Origin: Bacillus sp. RAR_GA_16
Lineage (GTDB): Bacteria; Bacillota; Bacilli; Bacillales; Guptibacillaceae
DNA: 64,000 nucleotides
Reading direction: 5' to 3'
Assembly: GCF_020165985.1 (NCBI RefSeq)
Contig: NZ_JAIUKZ010000016.1
Location: 110,213 to 174,212 of the forward strand
The position numbers and the translations under genes were made by a program. Shown here one piece after another: positions 16,316-26,400 of this stretch (position 1 is the stretch's first letter; every line of letters begins with the position of its first letter). The notes under the pieces are model-generated. The model was given only the letters and a program-made list of their open reading frames with translations, did not search any database and was not told the origin of the DNA.

Positions 16316-16344
16316 TTGTATTGGGTATGATGGTTTGCTAGAAT
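16316..16344 (+). promoter_or_regulatory. SigA promoter for the Bcr/CflA transporter
   Basis: TTGTAT (16316-16321), 17 nt, TAGAAT (16339-16344), 43 nt before the start codon. Confidence 0.6.
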
Positions 16345-16386
16345 CAAATGAACGTGTAACTAGAGAACAGAAAGGTGTCACCATTT

Positions 16387-17595
16387 ATGCTGCATAACCC
16401 AACAGGAAAAGAACGATTTGGACTCGCTTTACTGCTAGGAATGCTCGGGATCATGGGTCCATTAAATATTGATATGTACCTCCCGAGTTTTCCAGGAATT
16501 GCGAGTGATTTAAGTGCGAGCGCATCGCTTGTACAGCTTAGTTTAACAACTTGTCTTATTGGACTTGCGGTTGGACAGATTGTGATAGGTCCTTATAGTG
16601 ATGCACAGGGACGACGTAAGCCATTATTGATTTTTATTTTTTTATTTGCGGTTGCCTCCATTCTATGTGCAGTGGCACCGAACATTCTAACCCTTATTAT
16701 TGCCCGTTTCCTTCAGGGCTTTACAGCTTCAGCGGGAGTTGTGCTCTCTCGTGCAGTGGTTCGTGATGTATTCAGCGGGCGAGAGCTAACAAAGTTTTTT
16801 GCACTACTGATGGTTATCAATGCAACAGCGCCGATGATCGCGCCGATCGCAGGTGGAGGAATTTTACTTCTGCCATTTGCGACATGGAATACAATCTTTT
16901 ATTTCCTTGGGATTCTGGGACTCATTATCGTAACGGTCATTGGCCTCAAACTACCAGAAACGTTACCACCAGAGAAAAGGTTGCCAAGCTCAATTAGCCA
17001 ATCGGTGCGTACGATGGGAAGTCTTCTAAAAGACCGCTCCTTTATCGGATACGCGTTAACAATTGGATTTGTTCATGGCGGTAGCTTCGCCTATGTGTCC
17101 GGAACACCTTTCGTTTATCAAGGTATTTATAACGTATCTCCACAGGTGTTTAGTATTTTATTCGGCATTAACGGTCTTGCGATTATTTCAGGTAGCTTTA
17201 TGATCGGTAAGTTAAGTGCATATTTTCATGAAAGAAGCTTGCTTCGTACCGCAGTGATCACCGCGGTATCGGCTACCTCATTCCTACTCGTCATGACGAT
17301 CATTGAAGGACCGCTCGCAACGCTTGTGATTCCGATCTTTATCTACATGACAGCTATGGGGATGGTTCTCACAAGTACATTCACCCTTGCAATGGAAAAA
17401 CAGGGTCATCGAGCAGGTAGTGCTAGTGCCGTACTTGGCATGCTGCCACTGCTGTTCGGTTCAATGGTGTCACCGCTTGTCGGACTTGATGAATCAACGG
17501 CTGTACCAATGGGGGCGATATTGTTTACAACGTCTTCAATCGGTGCGATTACCTTCTTTACGTTAACGAAAAAGAATAACGTTACTGCGAAGTGA
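16387..17595 (+). CDS. Bcr/CflA-type MFS drug efflux transporter
   Basis: 402 aa, twelve TM segments. N-terminal PLNIDMYLPSFPGIASDL and the loop GPYSDAQGRRKPLL are hallmarks of the Bcr/CflA group of proton-driven drug/H+ antiporters (bicyclomycin, sulfonamides, chloramphenicol in characterised members). I start at the ATG with AAAGGTG 9 nt upstream; GTG 16375 overlaps that site. Own promoter and terminator, so a single-gene unit. Substrate unknown. Confidence 0.9.
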   Translation: MLHNPTGKERFGLALLLGMLGIMGPLNIDMYLPSFPGIASDLSASASLVQLSLTTCLIGLAVGQIVIGPYSDAQGRRKPLLIFIFLFAVASILCAVAPNILTLIIARFLQGFTASAGVVLSRAVVRDVFSGRELTKFFALLMVINATAPMIAPIAGGGILLLPFATWNTIFYFLGILGLIIVTVIGLKLPETLPPEKRLPSSISQSVRTMGSLLKDRSFIGYALTIGFVHGGSFAYVSGTPFVYQGIYNVSPQVFSILFGINGLAIISGSFMIGKLSAYFHERSLLRTAVITAVSATSFLLVMTIIEGPLATLVIPIFIYMTAMGMVLTSTFTLAMEKQGHRAGSASAVLGMLPLLFGSMVSPLVGLDESTAVPMGAILFTTSSIGAITFFTLTKKNNVTAK

Positions 17596-17621
17596 CTTCC
17601 CTGTTGGGAGGTCACTTTTTT
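17591..17621 (+). terminator. Rho-independent terminator
   Basis: AGTGAC..CCC / GGG..GTCACT hairpin with TTTTTT; overlaps the last codons of the transporter gene. Confidence 0.8.
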
Positions 17622-17696
17622 AATAGAAAAATAGATTCTCTGCAACCATCCTTTGTTCTTCTCGTCATAACAAGTAAAAGGCATGGGAGGGGCTTT

Positions 17697-18555
17697 ATGA
17701 AAAAAATTCTTCATTTAGTGATCATCGCGTTTAGCATTATCGTGATTGGTAGCTTTGCAAGCCTGTTTCAGAATGGAATGAACGTCAGCTTCCCTTTCTT
17801 TCTGGATCAGGTAGTCGATCATGTAAAAAGCTTAATCAACCCAACGCAATTAACGTATGAATCTCCCGTAGGTAGTGGAGTGGAACGTTCGATCTTTCCG
17901 CTTATGTTTGAATACTATGGCTACTCCCTGTTTATTTTGCTTAGTGGATTTAGTTTATCGCTTCTTTCAGCACTGCTGCTTACCTATTTCACTTTTTTAG
18001 TTCCCCCATCCATTCGAATTGGAATAAAGAGAACAGTAGGTGTTTTAGAAGCGATTCCCAGACATTTTAGTGATAGTCATCGTTCAGCTAAGCTTTATTG
18101 CCTTTTATCGAGAGACTGGGATTCTCATATTTGAAGTGGTCGGCGCCTTTAAAAGACCCATTGTATTACCGCTTCTCACATTTGCAATTTTACCGTCTTT
18201 CTTTCTCTACCGTATGATGCTTCTCATGTTTGAAGATGAATTAACAAAGTCATACATTGAACTTGCGATGGGCAAGGGGTTAACGCAGGGGAGGATTTTA
18301 TGGAAACATGTGACACGGAACTGTCTTTTAAGTGTCGTGAATCACTCGAAAGCGATAATACTGCTATTGCTAACAAATCTTGTGATGCTTGAGGTGATTT
18401 ATAATTTGTATGGCATCACGTGGTTTATGATTAACCACATGTCGGGGCAAATTGTGACCTTTGGTATCCTCATGATTTTTCTACCACTGTACTTGCTAGA
18501 AGCCTTAGCGAAGCGATGGATTACTCACCTAACGGGAGAGGAGGTGCCGAGTTAA
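17697..18555 (+). pseudogene. ABC permease, DppB/OppB-like, frameshifted
   Basis: The first frame runs from MKKILHLVIIAFS to GVLEAIP and then degenerates; the next frame continues DILVIVIVQLSFIAF and ends with ...LTGEEVPS. Dropping one C of the CCC at 18057-18059 joins them into a ~285-aa permease with a signal-like TM1, a periplasmic loop, further TM segments and an EAA-type loop (YIELAMGKGLTQGRILWKHV). GGGAGGGGC precedes the ATG. It would pair with the permease downstream. Homopolymer position makes a sequencing error plausible. Confidence 0.8.
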
Positions 18556-19563
18556 GTGAAAGCCATGGTAAAGAATAAGCGGTTTCTGATAGGCGGTAGC
18601 TTTATCATCCTCATTGTCATTTCCAGTCTGGTGTATAGCATCGTATTCGATAATCACATCCCAGTTGCGAGCATTACGACGGATGAGAATGGAACAATTA
18701 CTGGGAAGCCTCCTTATGCTCCCTGGGAACATCCTCCGTTCGGGACCGATCACGTTTCACGAGATTTGTTTTTTATTCTATTAATTGGCGCGAAATACAC
18801 ACTTGGTCTTGCGTTTGGGATTGCACTGATTCGATTTATTTTTTCCAGTGTGGCAGGCATTTTTCTGCAGCTTTACTTTCCCTCTTTCCTTCAAAAAGGG
18901 AAATCGTGGTTTGAAGGGTTTTATTATTTTCCAGCTTCGATCTTAGCGTATCTTTGTCTCTTTTTTATTTTAAGAGAGGATGGCTATGGGGATGGCTTCT
19001 CGACTACGTTTACGGAACGCGTCATCTTTGAAATGATCGTCCTCATCGTGATTGGCATTCCGATTATCTTACTCAACGTGTCGAAAGAAGTAGCGATTCT
19101 GCAAAGAAAGGAATTTATCGATAGTGTCAAAGTGTTAGGAGGGAGCAGGTGGCATCTATTAAAAGTTCACCTGATGCCGTATCTTCGCCCACAGCTTTTC
19201 TTACTATTCGTTCGTGAAGTGATCCTGGTTTTGCTTCTTCTTGCGCATTTAGGCATCTTAAATCTTTTATTTGGAGGGGCCCAACTAAAAACAGACATGT
19301 TTGATAAAGCGGCATATGTTTCCTTATCGAGTGAATGGTCAGGGTTGATTGGCACGAATTTTCGTTTTCTTTATACGAGTTATTATTGGATCCCGCTTGT
19401 ACCCATTCTTTGTTTTACGCTAGCGATATTGGCATTTAAGCTAATGGTGGAAGGAATGGAATCCGTACTTGAAACCCAGCAGATCGAAAGGAATCGAGTT
19501 GATGAAAAAGGGGAACGAAGCGTGGACGTTCCACGAAAAAAGGAAGCGTTTGATTCTTTATAA
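18556..19563 (+). CDS. ABC permease, DppC/OppC-like
   Basis: 335 aa. TM1 at about 9-29, an extracytoplasmic segment holding the OppC hallmark PFGTDHVSRDLF, then five more TM segments with an EAA loop (EFIDSVKVLGGSRWHLLKVHLMP). Starts right after the stop of the frameshifted partner, with GGAGGTG upstream. No binding protein or ATPase genes adjoin, so this pair is either an orphan that borrows subunits or a decaying peptide/nickel importer. Confidence 0.8.
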   Translation: MKAMVKNKRFLIGGSFIILIVISSLVYSIVFDNHIPVASITTDENGTITGKPPYAPWEHPPFGTDHVSRDLFFILLIGAKYTLGLAFGIALIRFIFSSVAGIFLQLYFPSFLQKGKSWFEGFYYFPASILAYLCLFFILREDGYGDGFSTTFTERVIFEMIVLIVIGIPIILLNVSKEVAILQRKEFIDSVKVLGGSRWHLLKVHLMPYLRPQLFLLFVREVILVLLLLAHLGILNLLFGGAQLKTDMFDKAAYVSLSSEWSGLIGTNFRFLYTSYYWIPLVPILCFTLAILAFKLMVEGMESVLETQQIERNRVDEKGERSVDVPRKKEAFDSL

Positions 19564-19616
19564 GGTTATCGGTGAGCAGTGTGTTTTCGAGAAAAAAAGG
19601 CAAATCAGATCGCCCA

Positions 19617-20849
19617 TCACCTCTCTGCCTTTGCCTTGTTTGATTTCATTTCGGTTGGAAATGGAGTTTGCTGTGACTCCTTTTCTCTTTCATTCGATTC
19701 ATTAGCGGTTTTGTACCGTTGCTGCTGTCGATAGCCATACGTGGACGAAAGAACGACTTCCTCATTTTCAAGTGCAGAACCAAGCGCGCCAATAATAATT
19801 GAGATACTCGTTGCTGTCCATGTGATGTAGAAATAGTTATCGTAACCAACGGGTCCGGATAATTGCGATTCTAACAATCCCATTGGAATAAAGGCTAGAA
19901 CGGCTAAGCCAAACATGAAGAATAGAATGACGTAATAGATTCCAATGGTGACGAGTAGTGTTAAAATCGTAGCGAAGTTATAAAGTTTTCGAAGGTATTC
20001 CGCGCGATTCTGTCTTGGTTTTTCCCATAAATTATGAGCCATGACAATCCAACCAACCATTAATAAGGATGACACGATCATCAGCATAAACATTCTCCAA
20101 AGTCCGTAACTGTTGCTTAACTGCCAGAGAGTGGGGAAAACAAGCGCATAAGAGCCAGTCGCAAATGCAAAAATTATCACCTTTTTAAAAGCAGGGAAAA
20201 TGGCCCATGGGCGATTGGCCCGAACCATGCCGGTTAAGATACGTAATGCCCCACTGATACGAGATTTGACAATATACTGTACGTCAATGGTGGAGTCTTC
20301 CCCCTTCGTCACACGTTTAATCGGGGATAACCGTTCAACGCTTCCTTTTTTGAAAAGTTGTTTCGATCCTTTGTCTTTCAACTCCTCGTTCTGTTGGTTA
20401 CTTTTCTCTTGTACCCGTTGTTGTGCCTTTTCGCGATCTTTTTCAGGACTTCCGTAGTACATTTCATTAACAAGTTGAAGAATCGATTGCCGAATTCGTT
20501 TCACCATCGGAGTGGATCCCAAACCAGGAAGGCTGATTATCGCTACTTTTTTATTAGTAGACGCTTCGGCTAAAATGGGGTGCTTTCCATCAAAGAAGGG
20601 GAGGTCCGTTAAACAGACAATATAATCCCAGCCTTCGTTTTCTTTCCTTTGACACCCCGCTTCTAATACTTCTTCTGGTTCTTCTGTAACGCCAGTGAGT
20701 GGGTCTACTCTTGAATCGACAAGCCAATCACATTCATCTCTCACGTAGTAGCGCAGTAATTTGGGTAACTCACCGCTTAATTGTTCACTCAGTTTTTTCG
20801 GATATCCTGGTGGGGTGACCAAACCAACCGATAAGGTTTCTTGACTCAC
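19617..20849 (-). CDS. Membrane protein of unknown function with soluble N-terminal domain
   Basis: 410 aa. An N-terminal soluble domain (VGLVTPPGYPKKLSEQL, WDYIVCLTDLPFFDGKHP, KKVAIISLPGLG) of about 125 residues resembles nucleotide- or substrate-binding alpha/beta folds. A Gln/Lys-rich linker follows, then about five TM segments between 225 and 370. Similar proteins are often labelled 5,10-methylene-tetrahydrofolate dehydrogenase in databases, a label the membrane part makes doubtful. GTG start after AGGAGGAAAAGAAA. Convergent with the permease pair. Confidence 0.65.
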   Translation of the reverse strand: MSQETLSVGLVTPPGYPKKLSEQLSGELPKLLRYYVRDECDWLVDSRVDPLTGVTEEPEEVLEAGCQRKENEGWDYIVCLTDLPFFDGKHPILAEASTNKKVAIISLPGLGSTPMVKRIRQSILQLVNEMYYGSPEKDREKAQQRVQEKSNQQNEELKDKGSKQLFKKGSVERLSPIKRVTKGEDSTIDVQYIVKSRISGALRILTGMVRANRPWAIFPAFKKVIIFAFATGSYALVFPTLWQLSNSYGLWRMFMLMIVSSLLMVGWIVMAHNLWEKPRQNRAEYLRKLYNFATILTLLVTIGIYYVILFFMFGLAVLAFIPMGLLESQLSGPVGYDNYFYITWTATSISIIIGALGSALENEEVVLSSTYGYRQQQRYKTANESNEREKESQQTPFPTEMKSNKAKAER

Positions 20850-20947
20850 TTTCTTTTCCTCCTAAACCAATAATTATGATAAAAAATAGATTCCCTATTT
20901 TAGCGGGGTAAAACTGATTTTTTTATCGAAAATGAGTGGAATCAATC

Positions 20948-20979
20948 TTGAGTTTATTTCCACTATTTGAAATAATTGG
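20948..20979 (+). promoter_or_regulatory. Bipartite promoter element, copy A
   Basis: TTGAGT (20948-20953), 17 nt, AATAATTGG (20971-20979) within TTTGAAATAATTGG. TGnAATAAT reads as an extended -10. Start codon of the next gene is 21 nt further on. Confidence 0.65.
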
Positions 20980-21000
20980 AGGTGCGAAGGGGGCTTTACT

Positions 21001-21351
21001 TTGTTACCCATTATTGATGCGCTCGTCCCAACTTTCATCGCGTTCGGTTTTCCAATCGTTGCGATGATCATCGGTTACCTTAGGTTTTCGAAGTCGGAGC
21101 AAAAAGAAGTGAGAGAAACGTTTCTAACTCTAAAAACTCTTTTTTCAATCGGATTCGTCGGTATAGGTCTTTTCCTTATCTCAATAGGAGACGCCCTCAC
21201 CTTAAACAGCGTAAAGATCATTGGCCTTCTATTTCTCCTTCCGGGCACAGTCTTTACTGCAGGAATGATTGGTAAAAGGAACAAAATAAAAGGAATGATC
21301 ACGTTGGTGTTGATAGCAGGTGTTATTTATTTGTGGGGAGTACCATTGTAA
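21001..21351 (+). CDS. Membrane protein, four TM segments
   Basis: 116 aa. TM helices at about 5-27, 45-63, 70-87 and 96-114; charged cytoplasmic loop RFSKSEQKEVRE. TTG start 7 nt after AGGGGG. Unknown function. First gene under copy A of the bipartite promoter; the TolB-like gene follows 12 nt later, so the two form an operon. Confidence 0.65.
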   Translation: MLPIIDALVPTFIAFGFPIVAMIIGYLRFSKSEQKEVRETFLTLKTLFSIGFVGIGLFLISIGDALTLNSVKIIGLLFLLPGTVFTAGMIGKRNKIKGMITLVLIAGVIYLWGVPL

Positions 21352-21363
21352 GGAGGAGAGGGA

Positions 21364-22686
21364 ATGAAGCAAAAAAACTATCTGTATGCGAGTCTGGTCT
21401 GTTTTGTCCTGCTTGCTGGGGCCATTACATATAACATTCTTCATAACGAAGACGCCTATCTTGGTTATACCGGATTAGGTGATTCGATTGAACTGACAGA
21501 TGATGACAGCCAAGTCTATTTTTCTTATTACCAGGATGGGGAAGAATCGATCTATCGAGCTAATTCAAATGGTGATGCAGTCAAACAAATCACACAGCCG
21601 GATGATGAAAGGCACCGGAAGCCGGTCTTATCGCCAGATGGGAAGAACTTGCTCTATCTATCTGAGAATGAGGATCGGATTCAATCTTTATACATAGCGG
21701 ATTTGAATGGTGAGCATCAAAAGAAACTAACGGATGATACGGTTCATGTGGCAGAAGCGGTTTTTTCAGATGATCAGATTTACTATGTCGGTATGCCAGC
21801 GGAGGCTGTAGGGAAAGCAGAAGGAGAAACAAAGGAAGGATTCGATCTTCATTCAGTCGGATTAGACGGAGAGAATGATCAGAAGTTAACCGATGAAGAT
21901 CATTTTACAATGAACCATCTCGCTAGCTCGGATGATGGTTCTGCGATCTATTACACGTTATTTAATGGCAATGATGATAAAATTTATGCTTATAACGTAG
22001 AGAATGGTAAAGAAACAAGGGCTGATTGGGTACCGTCTGAGGTGGGCGCGGTTTACGATTGGAATTATGATGAAGCGAAGAGCGCGTTCGCCTTCACAAA
22101 CGTGTCCGATGAATCTGAAAATAGTTCGTTATTCAAATATGAACTTTACTATCGAGATTTGAATGAAGGAGAGACGAAACAGCTTACGACATTAGAATCT
22201 TCTGTCGTATCACCAGAATTCTTCCATCAGTCTAACAAAATCGCGTTTCTTGAGTATACAAATTGGGCCAACCACCCAGAAGAGTACGTGCTAAAAACCG
22301 TGGATGTTGCGTCGAAGGAAGTTAAGGAAGTGAGCATGGATCTTCCGGGATCAACAAATAGTCAGTGGGTTAGAAAAACGCTGAACGTGGTGACAAGTTC
22401 AATCGCGATTGCCGTCTACTATACCGTCTTACTTAGTCTGTTAACCATCTACTACTATAAAAAATCAGGAAAGCGATATCGAACGGGCCTCGTAAGTATC
22501 CTACTAGCCGTTGCTGTATTTCTTAGTAGTATTCTCGTTGCTATGTTGTCGGACCCCTGGGCTGGTATTGCGCTTGGTATTCTTGCGGTTGGCATGTTGC
22601 CAAGTAGTGTCATTGCCCTCCTCGTAGGGTTGATTATCGGCAGATTAGAAAAGACAACGCAAGAAGAGGCCGTCTCCAGAAGATAA
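21364..22686 (+). CDS. TolB-like beta-propeller protein with C-terminal TM segments
   Basis: 440 aa. TM1 (about 6-26) exports the protein. Residues 38-340 contain repeated PD40/TolB-like blades (for example LSPDGKNLLYLSENEDRIQ, DLNGEHQKKLTDD, SSDDGSAIYYTLF), a protein-interaction propeller on the outside of the membrane. Three to four TM segments follow between about 345 and 425, an unusual addition to this fold. AAGGAGGAGAGGG precedes the ATG. Forms an operon with the small membrane protein upstream. Function unknown. Confidence 0.7.
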   Translation: MKQKNYLYASLVCFVLLAGAITYNILHNEDAYLGYTGLGDSIELTDDDSQVYFSYYQDGEESIYRANSNGDAVKQITQPDDERHRKPVLSPDGKNLLYLSENEDRIQSLYIADLNGEHQKKLTDDTVHVAEAVFSDDQIYYVGMPAEAVGKAEGETKEGFDLHSVGLDGENDQKLTDEDHFTMNHLASSDDGSAIYYTLFNGNDDKIYAYNVENGKETRADWVPSEVGAVYDWNYDEAKSAFAFTNVSDESENSSLFKYELYYRDLNEGETKQLTTLESSVVSPEFFHQSNKIAFLEYTNWANHPEEYVLKTVDVASKEVKEVSMDLPGSTNSQWVRKTLNVVTSSIAIAVYYTVLLSLLTIYYYKKSGKRYRTGLVSILLAVAVFLSSILVAMLSDPWAGIALGILAVGMLPSSVIALLVGLIIGRLEKTTQEEAVSRR

Positions 22687-22700
22687 GGAGCGGCCACTTT

Positions 22701-23084
22701 TTATGAAGTGCTGACAACTTCGATGCAGCCCTTTTCATCGACCCAGAGGCCAATGATGTTAACGGGAAATCCCCACGCTCTCACGACCTGAGTAGAAGTG
22801 GCGATGTCTTGAAAGTGCTCGTATTTGCTAACGGGGTTCGCGGCACAATCAAAATGGCCAACAACGGCAATGACGCGAGAAGCGTGAGCGCTTAACGACA
22901 CCAGCGTCTTCTCTCTTAGTAGAGTAATCTCGTCTACAGGTCCGCGAGCGAGCACCCGGTCCATTCCAGGTTCCGTGATTAGGTCAACATAATCAAGATG
23001 ATAATGAGTATTTAACCACTGTGTCACTGGAAGCTGGGTTCGGCCATCAATGCAATTTAAAGCAGTTCCAAATCGTTTGTTCAT
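22701..23084 (-). CDS. Small beta-carbonic-anhydrase-like protein
   Basis: 127 aa. The zinc ligand pattern of beta-carbonic anhydrases is kept in reduced form: C11-x-D13-x-R15 (CIDGR) and H77-xx-C80 (GHFDCAANP). The length is well below that of full enzymes (about 190-220 aa). Such mini versions occur in Bacilli; activity is not assured. AAGGTGACAA precedes the ATG. Convergent with the TolB-like gene, with only 14 nt between stops. Confidence 0.75.
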   Translation of the reverse strand: MNKRFGTALNCIDGRTQLPVTQWLNTHYHLDYVDLITEPGMDRVLARGPVDEITLLREKTLVSLSAHASRVIAVVGHFDCAANPVSKYEHFQDIATSTQVVRAWGFPVNIIGLWVDEKGCIEVVSTS

Positions 23085-23121
23085 TTGTCACCTTCACTTA
23101 TGTTCAAAGTGGTTTATTCGA

Positions 23122-23307
23122 TTAATGGTACGCACTGTGATGAAAGTGATGTTTTTGAGAATGTGTTCCATGCCGGTATTCATAGCCCGGGTAATGACTG
23201 GCATGCCCATGATGGAAGCTATAACCGGGAAAATAGCTGCCATGTCGATGATAGGAGCGGCACCCGGGATAGCTCCCTTGCCCAGAATGATCAAATGACT
23301 TTTGCAA
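23122..23307 (-). CDS. His/Tyr/Gly-rich 61-aa protein, probable spore coat component
   Basis: TTG start with GAGGAGG 9 nt upstream. 61 aa containing 14 His and 9 Tyr, with repeated PGY and HHGH/RHG motifs (SYFPGYSFHHGHASHYPGY), and one Cys. No hydrophobic segment. Composition resembles small Tyr/His-rich coat proteins of Bacillus spores. A sigma-K-like promoter lies directly upstream. Could also bind metals. Easily missed because of its TTG start. Confidence 0.65.
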   Translation of the reverse strand: MQKSFDHSGQGSYPGCRSYHRHGSYFPGYSFHHGHASHYPGYEYRHGTHSQKHHFHHSAYH

Positions 23308-23332
23308 CGTCTCTTCCCTCCTCACTGTACGA

Positions 23333-23360
23333 TAGTGTATGAGTAGGAGGAGAGGGACGT
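23333..23360 (-). promoter_or_regulatory. Sigma-K-like promoter
   Basis: On the minus strand AC, 17 nt, CATACACTA fits the late mother-cell consensus AC-(16/17)-CATAnnnTA. It lies 26 nt before the TTG start of the His-rich gene. Confidence 0.55.
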
Positions 23361-23416
23361 ATAGGCAGTCAACTGTGTTAAAATGAAGCAAGCAAATGAA
23401 AAAGGACCGGGATAAC

Positions 23417-26400
23417 ATGGAGCGTAAAATCAACAACAACCTTATAAAGGAAATGTGCGGAGATCTCTCTTTTAAAAAGGGAGAAGCTTATTTTCATTCA
23501 GATAAAGTATCGTTTCTTCACAAATCTTCAGGGAAATATGAAGCGACGGTTCATGGGGTCGAAGATTTTCATGTCACAATCAAAACAGATCACAATGGAC
23601 ACCTCCAGGCAGCGTGTAGCTGCCCGTCACTCGCAACTTTTCAAAAGGATTGTCAGCATATTGCAGCCGTTTTAATTGCCATTCAGCATGTTCAACAGAA
23701 TGGAACTAATGGACAGAATGGTCTAGGCGAGAACTTTATGACGCTTTTCACTGAAAAGCCTACTCAATCGAGTGGCCAGCAACGCTATTTTGAAAAGCGA
23801 AAGGTGCTAGATGTCATCTTTACGTTTAAATCCGTTTCGATGAGCGATCAGAATTTGCTGGGGATTGAGGTCGCGATTGATCAAGTCAAAGTACCGTTTA
23901 TTCGTGACTTTTTACGTGATGTGAATGGCGGGCGAATCAGTGAGGTCTCACCATGGGTGATGTATAACCCAGAGATTCACTGTTTTTCAAACGAAGCAGA
24001 CGCCATTCTTCATCATCTCATCCGTGTCGCTCGTGATGAATCCGCTTTTCTAGAATCGATTTTGCATGATGATGGAAATCGGTCTGACATGCTAATGGTT
24101 TCGCCATCTTCCTGGAGTAGTTTGCTTCCTTTAGTAACTGGCTCGGCTCGTGTGGAACATAATGGAACGCTGTACAATCATTTAAAGGTAGGAGGCGATT
24201 CCCTTCCCCTTCGTTTTCTGGTCGACAGGGGAGAAGAGAACTGTCAGATTACGATCAAAGGATTTGATCGGTTGACGGTTTTGGACGCGTATCAATCGAT
24301 ATTAGTTCAGGGGACGTTCTTCCAGCTAGAACGACGCGAGTTTAATCGGATCGTTGAATTAAAGCGCATGCTTCCGCCAGGGACCAATCAAATCCCAATT
24401 TCCTTCGATCAAATGGATCATTTTCTTGAAAAGGTCGTACCGGATTTGAAGCGAATGGGACATGTGGAGCTTTCAAGAGCGTTCCGTGAAACGTTTATGA
24501 AAACGCCGCTAAAAGCTCGTCTTTATCTTGATCGGTTAAAAAACAGGCTGCTGGCAGGGCTCGAATTTCAATATGATGAAGTGGTCATCCAGCCGCTAGA
24601 ACGGCGAGACGTTCCAGGTTCGACGATCATTCGAGATATTGAGAAAGAAGAAGAAATTTTAAACATGATGGAAGAAAGCGGATTTTCAAAAACAGACGGC
24701 GGCTATATGATGCAAAATGAGGCGCTTGAATATGAATTTCTTTATCATACCGTTCCAAAACTTGAATCGATTTTGAAGCTTTACGCGACTACGGCCGTTC
24801 GAAATCGTCTCGTTCGGAAAAAGAACTATCCGAAAATCAACGTAAAGCTGAAGAAACGCGAGCGGACGAATTGGTTAGAATTTCAGTTTGACATGGATGG
24901 AATCTCTGACAATCAAGTTCGCGAAATCTTAGCAGCACTAGAAGAAAAGCGCAAATACTATCGTCTTCGAAACGGCTCACTCTTATCCCTTGAAACGAAA
25001 GAAATGGAAGAAATGCATGAGTTTCTCACATCTGTTCCACCACAAGAACCGTTTGAGCCTTATTTCTCCATTCCGGTTACGAAAAGTGCCAGTCTAATGG
25101 GGGCTATTGAAACGAACAACCTCTTTCAAGCAGACGAATCGTTTCGCGCTTTTCTAGCTACTTTGCGCCATCCACATCCAGAAGCGTTTCCTGTGCCAGC
25201 TTCGTTAGGACACGTGCTTCGCGATTACCAGGTAGAGGGCTATCAGTGGATGAAAACACTAGCGAGTTACGGATTTGGCGGAGTACTAGCGGATGATATG
25301 GGACTTGGTAAAACGTTGCAAAGCCTGACATTTATCGTATCGGAGCTGGAAGTCATTCGGACCCAGCGTAAACCTGTGTTGATTGTTTGTCCTTCTTCCC
25401 TTACGTATAACTGGTTCAATGAGATAAAGAAGTTTGCGCCGGAGATTCAGGCGCTGATCATTGACGGCAACCAGGCAAGGCGAGCAAAGCTTCAAAAGAG
25501 GGGAAGTGCAATGGATGTCATCATTACGTCCTATCCACTTCTTCGGCGTGATGGCAACTGGTATGAAAAGCAAAGGTTCCATACAGCGTTTTTTGATGAG
25601 GCTCAAGCGTTCAAAAACCCATCAACACTAACAGCTCGTTCTGTTAAGAAAATCAAAGCAGACTACCGATTTGGTTTAACGGGAACACCGGTTGAAAACG
25701 CCATTGAAGAGCTATGGTCACTTTATCACGTTGTTTTTCCGGAGCTTTTTAAAGGCATAAAAGCATACAGCAACTTAACAAAGAAAACAATTGCGAGAAG
25801 AGTACAACCCTTTCTACTGAGGAGAATGAAAGAAGATGTGCTGGCAGAACTTCCAGAAAAGCTCGAGTCACTGGAGTTAACGGAACTTTTACCTGAACAG
25901 AAGAAGTTATACGCGGCATACCTGGCAAAACTAAGAACCGATACGTTAAAGCATCTTGACCGTGATACGATTCGTAAAAATCGTATTAAGATTCTAGCAG
26001 GGTTAACGCGGCTCAGACAGATTTGCTGTCATCCTGCCCTTTTCGTCGAAGGTTACAAAGGAAGTTCGGCGAAATTCGAACAGCTACTTGAAATAATTGA
26101 AGATTCAAGACGCTCTGGGAGAAGAATGCTGATCTTTTCACAATTTACGAAAATGCTTGATCTAATTAGAAGAGAGCTTGCCACAAGAGGGCAAAGCTAT
26201 TTCTACCTTGATGGCGAAACACCTGCTGAAGAACGGGTGGAGACATGCAATCGGTTTAACAACGGCGAACGTCATGTGTTTCTGATTTCTCTAAAAGCAG
26301 GTGGAACTGGTTTGAATTTAACGGGCGCAGATACGGTCGTTCTCTATGATCTTTGGTGGAATCCAGCTGTGGAAGAACAAGCGGCAGACCGTACGCATCG

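Noticed and set aside
19617..20849. Methylene-tetrahydrofolate dehydrogenase
   Set aside because: The label circulates for similar proteins, but five membrane helices and absent folate-enzyme motifs do not support it.
20948..20979. Sigma-B, sigma-H or ECF identity for the recurrent promoter
   Set aside because: The upstream hexamer lacks GTTT, AGGAWWT or AAC cores at the required distances; SigA with extended -10 fits best.
23094..23294. 66-codon hydrophobic minus-strand frame
   Set aside because: Out of frame with the His-rich gene, no ribosome site; explained by codon structure of that gene.
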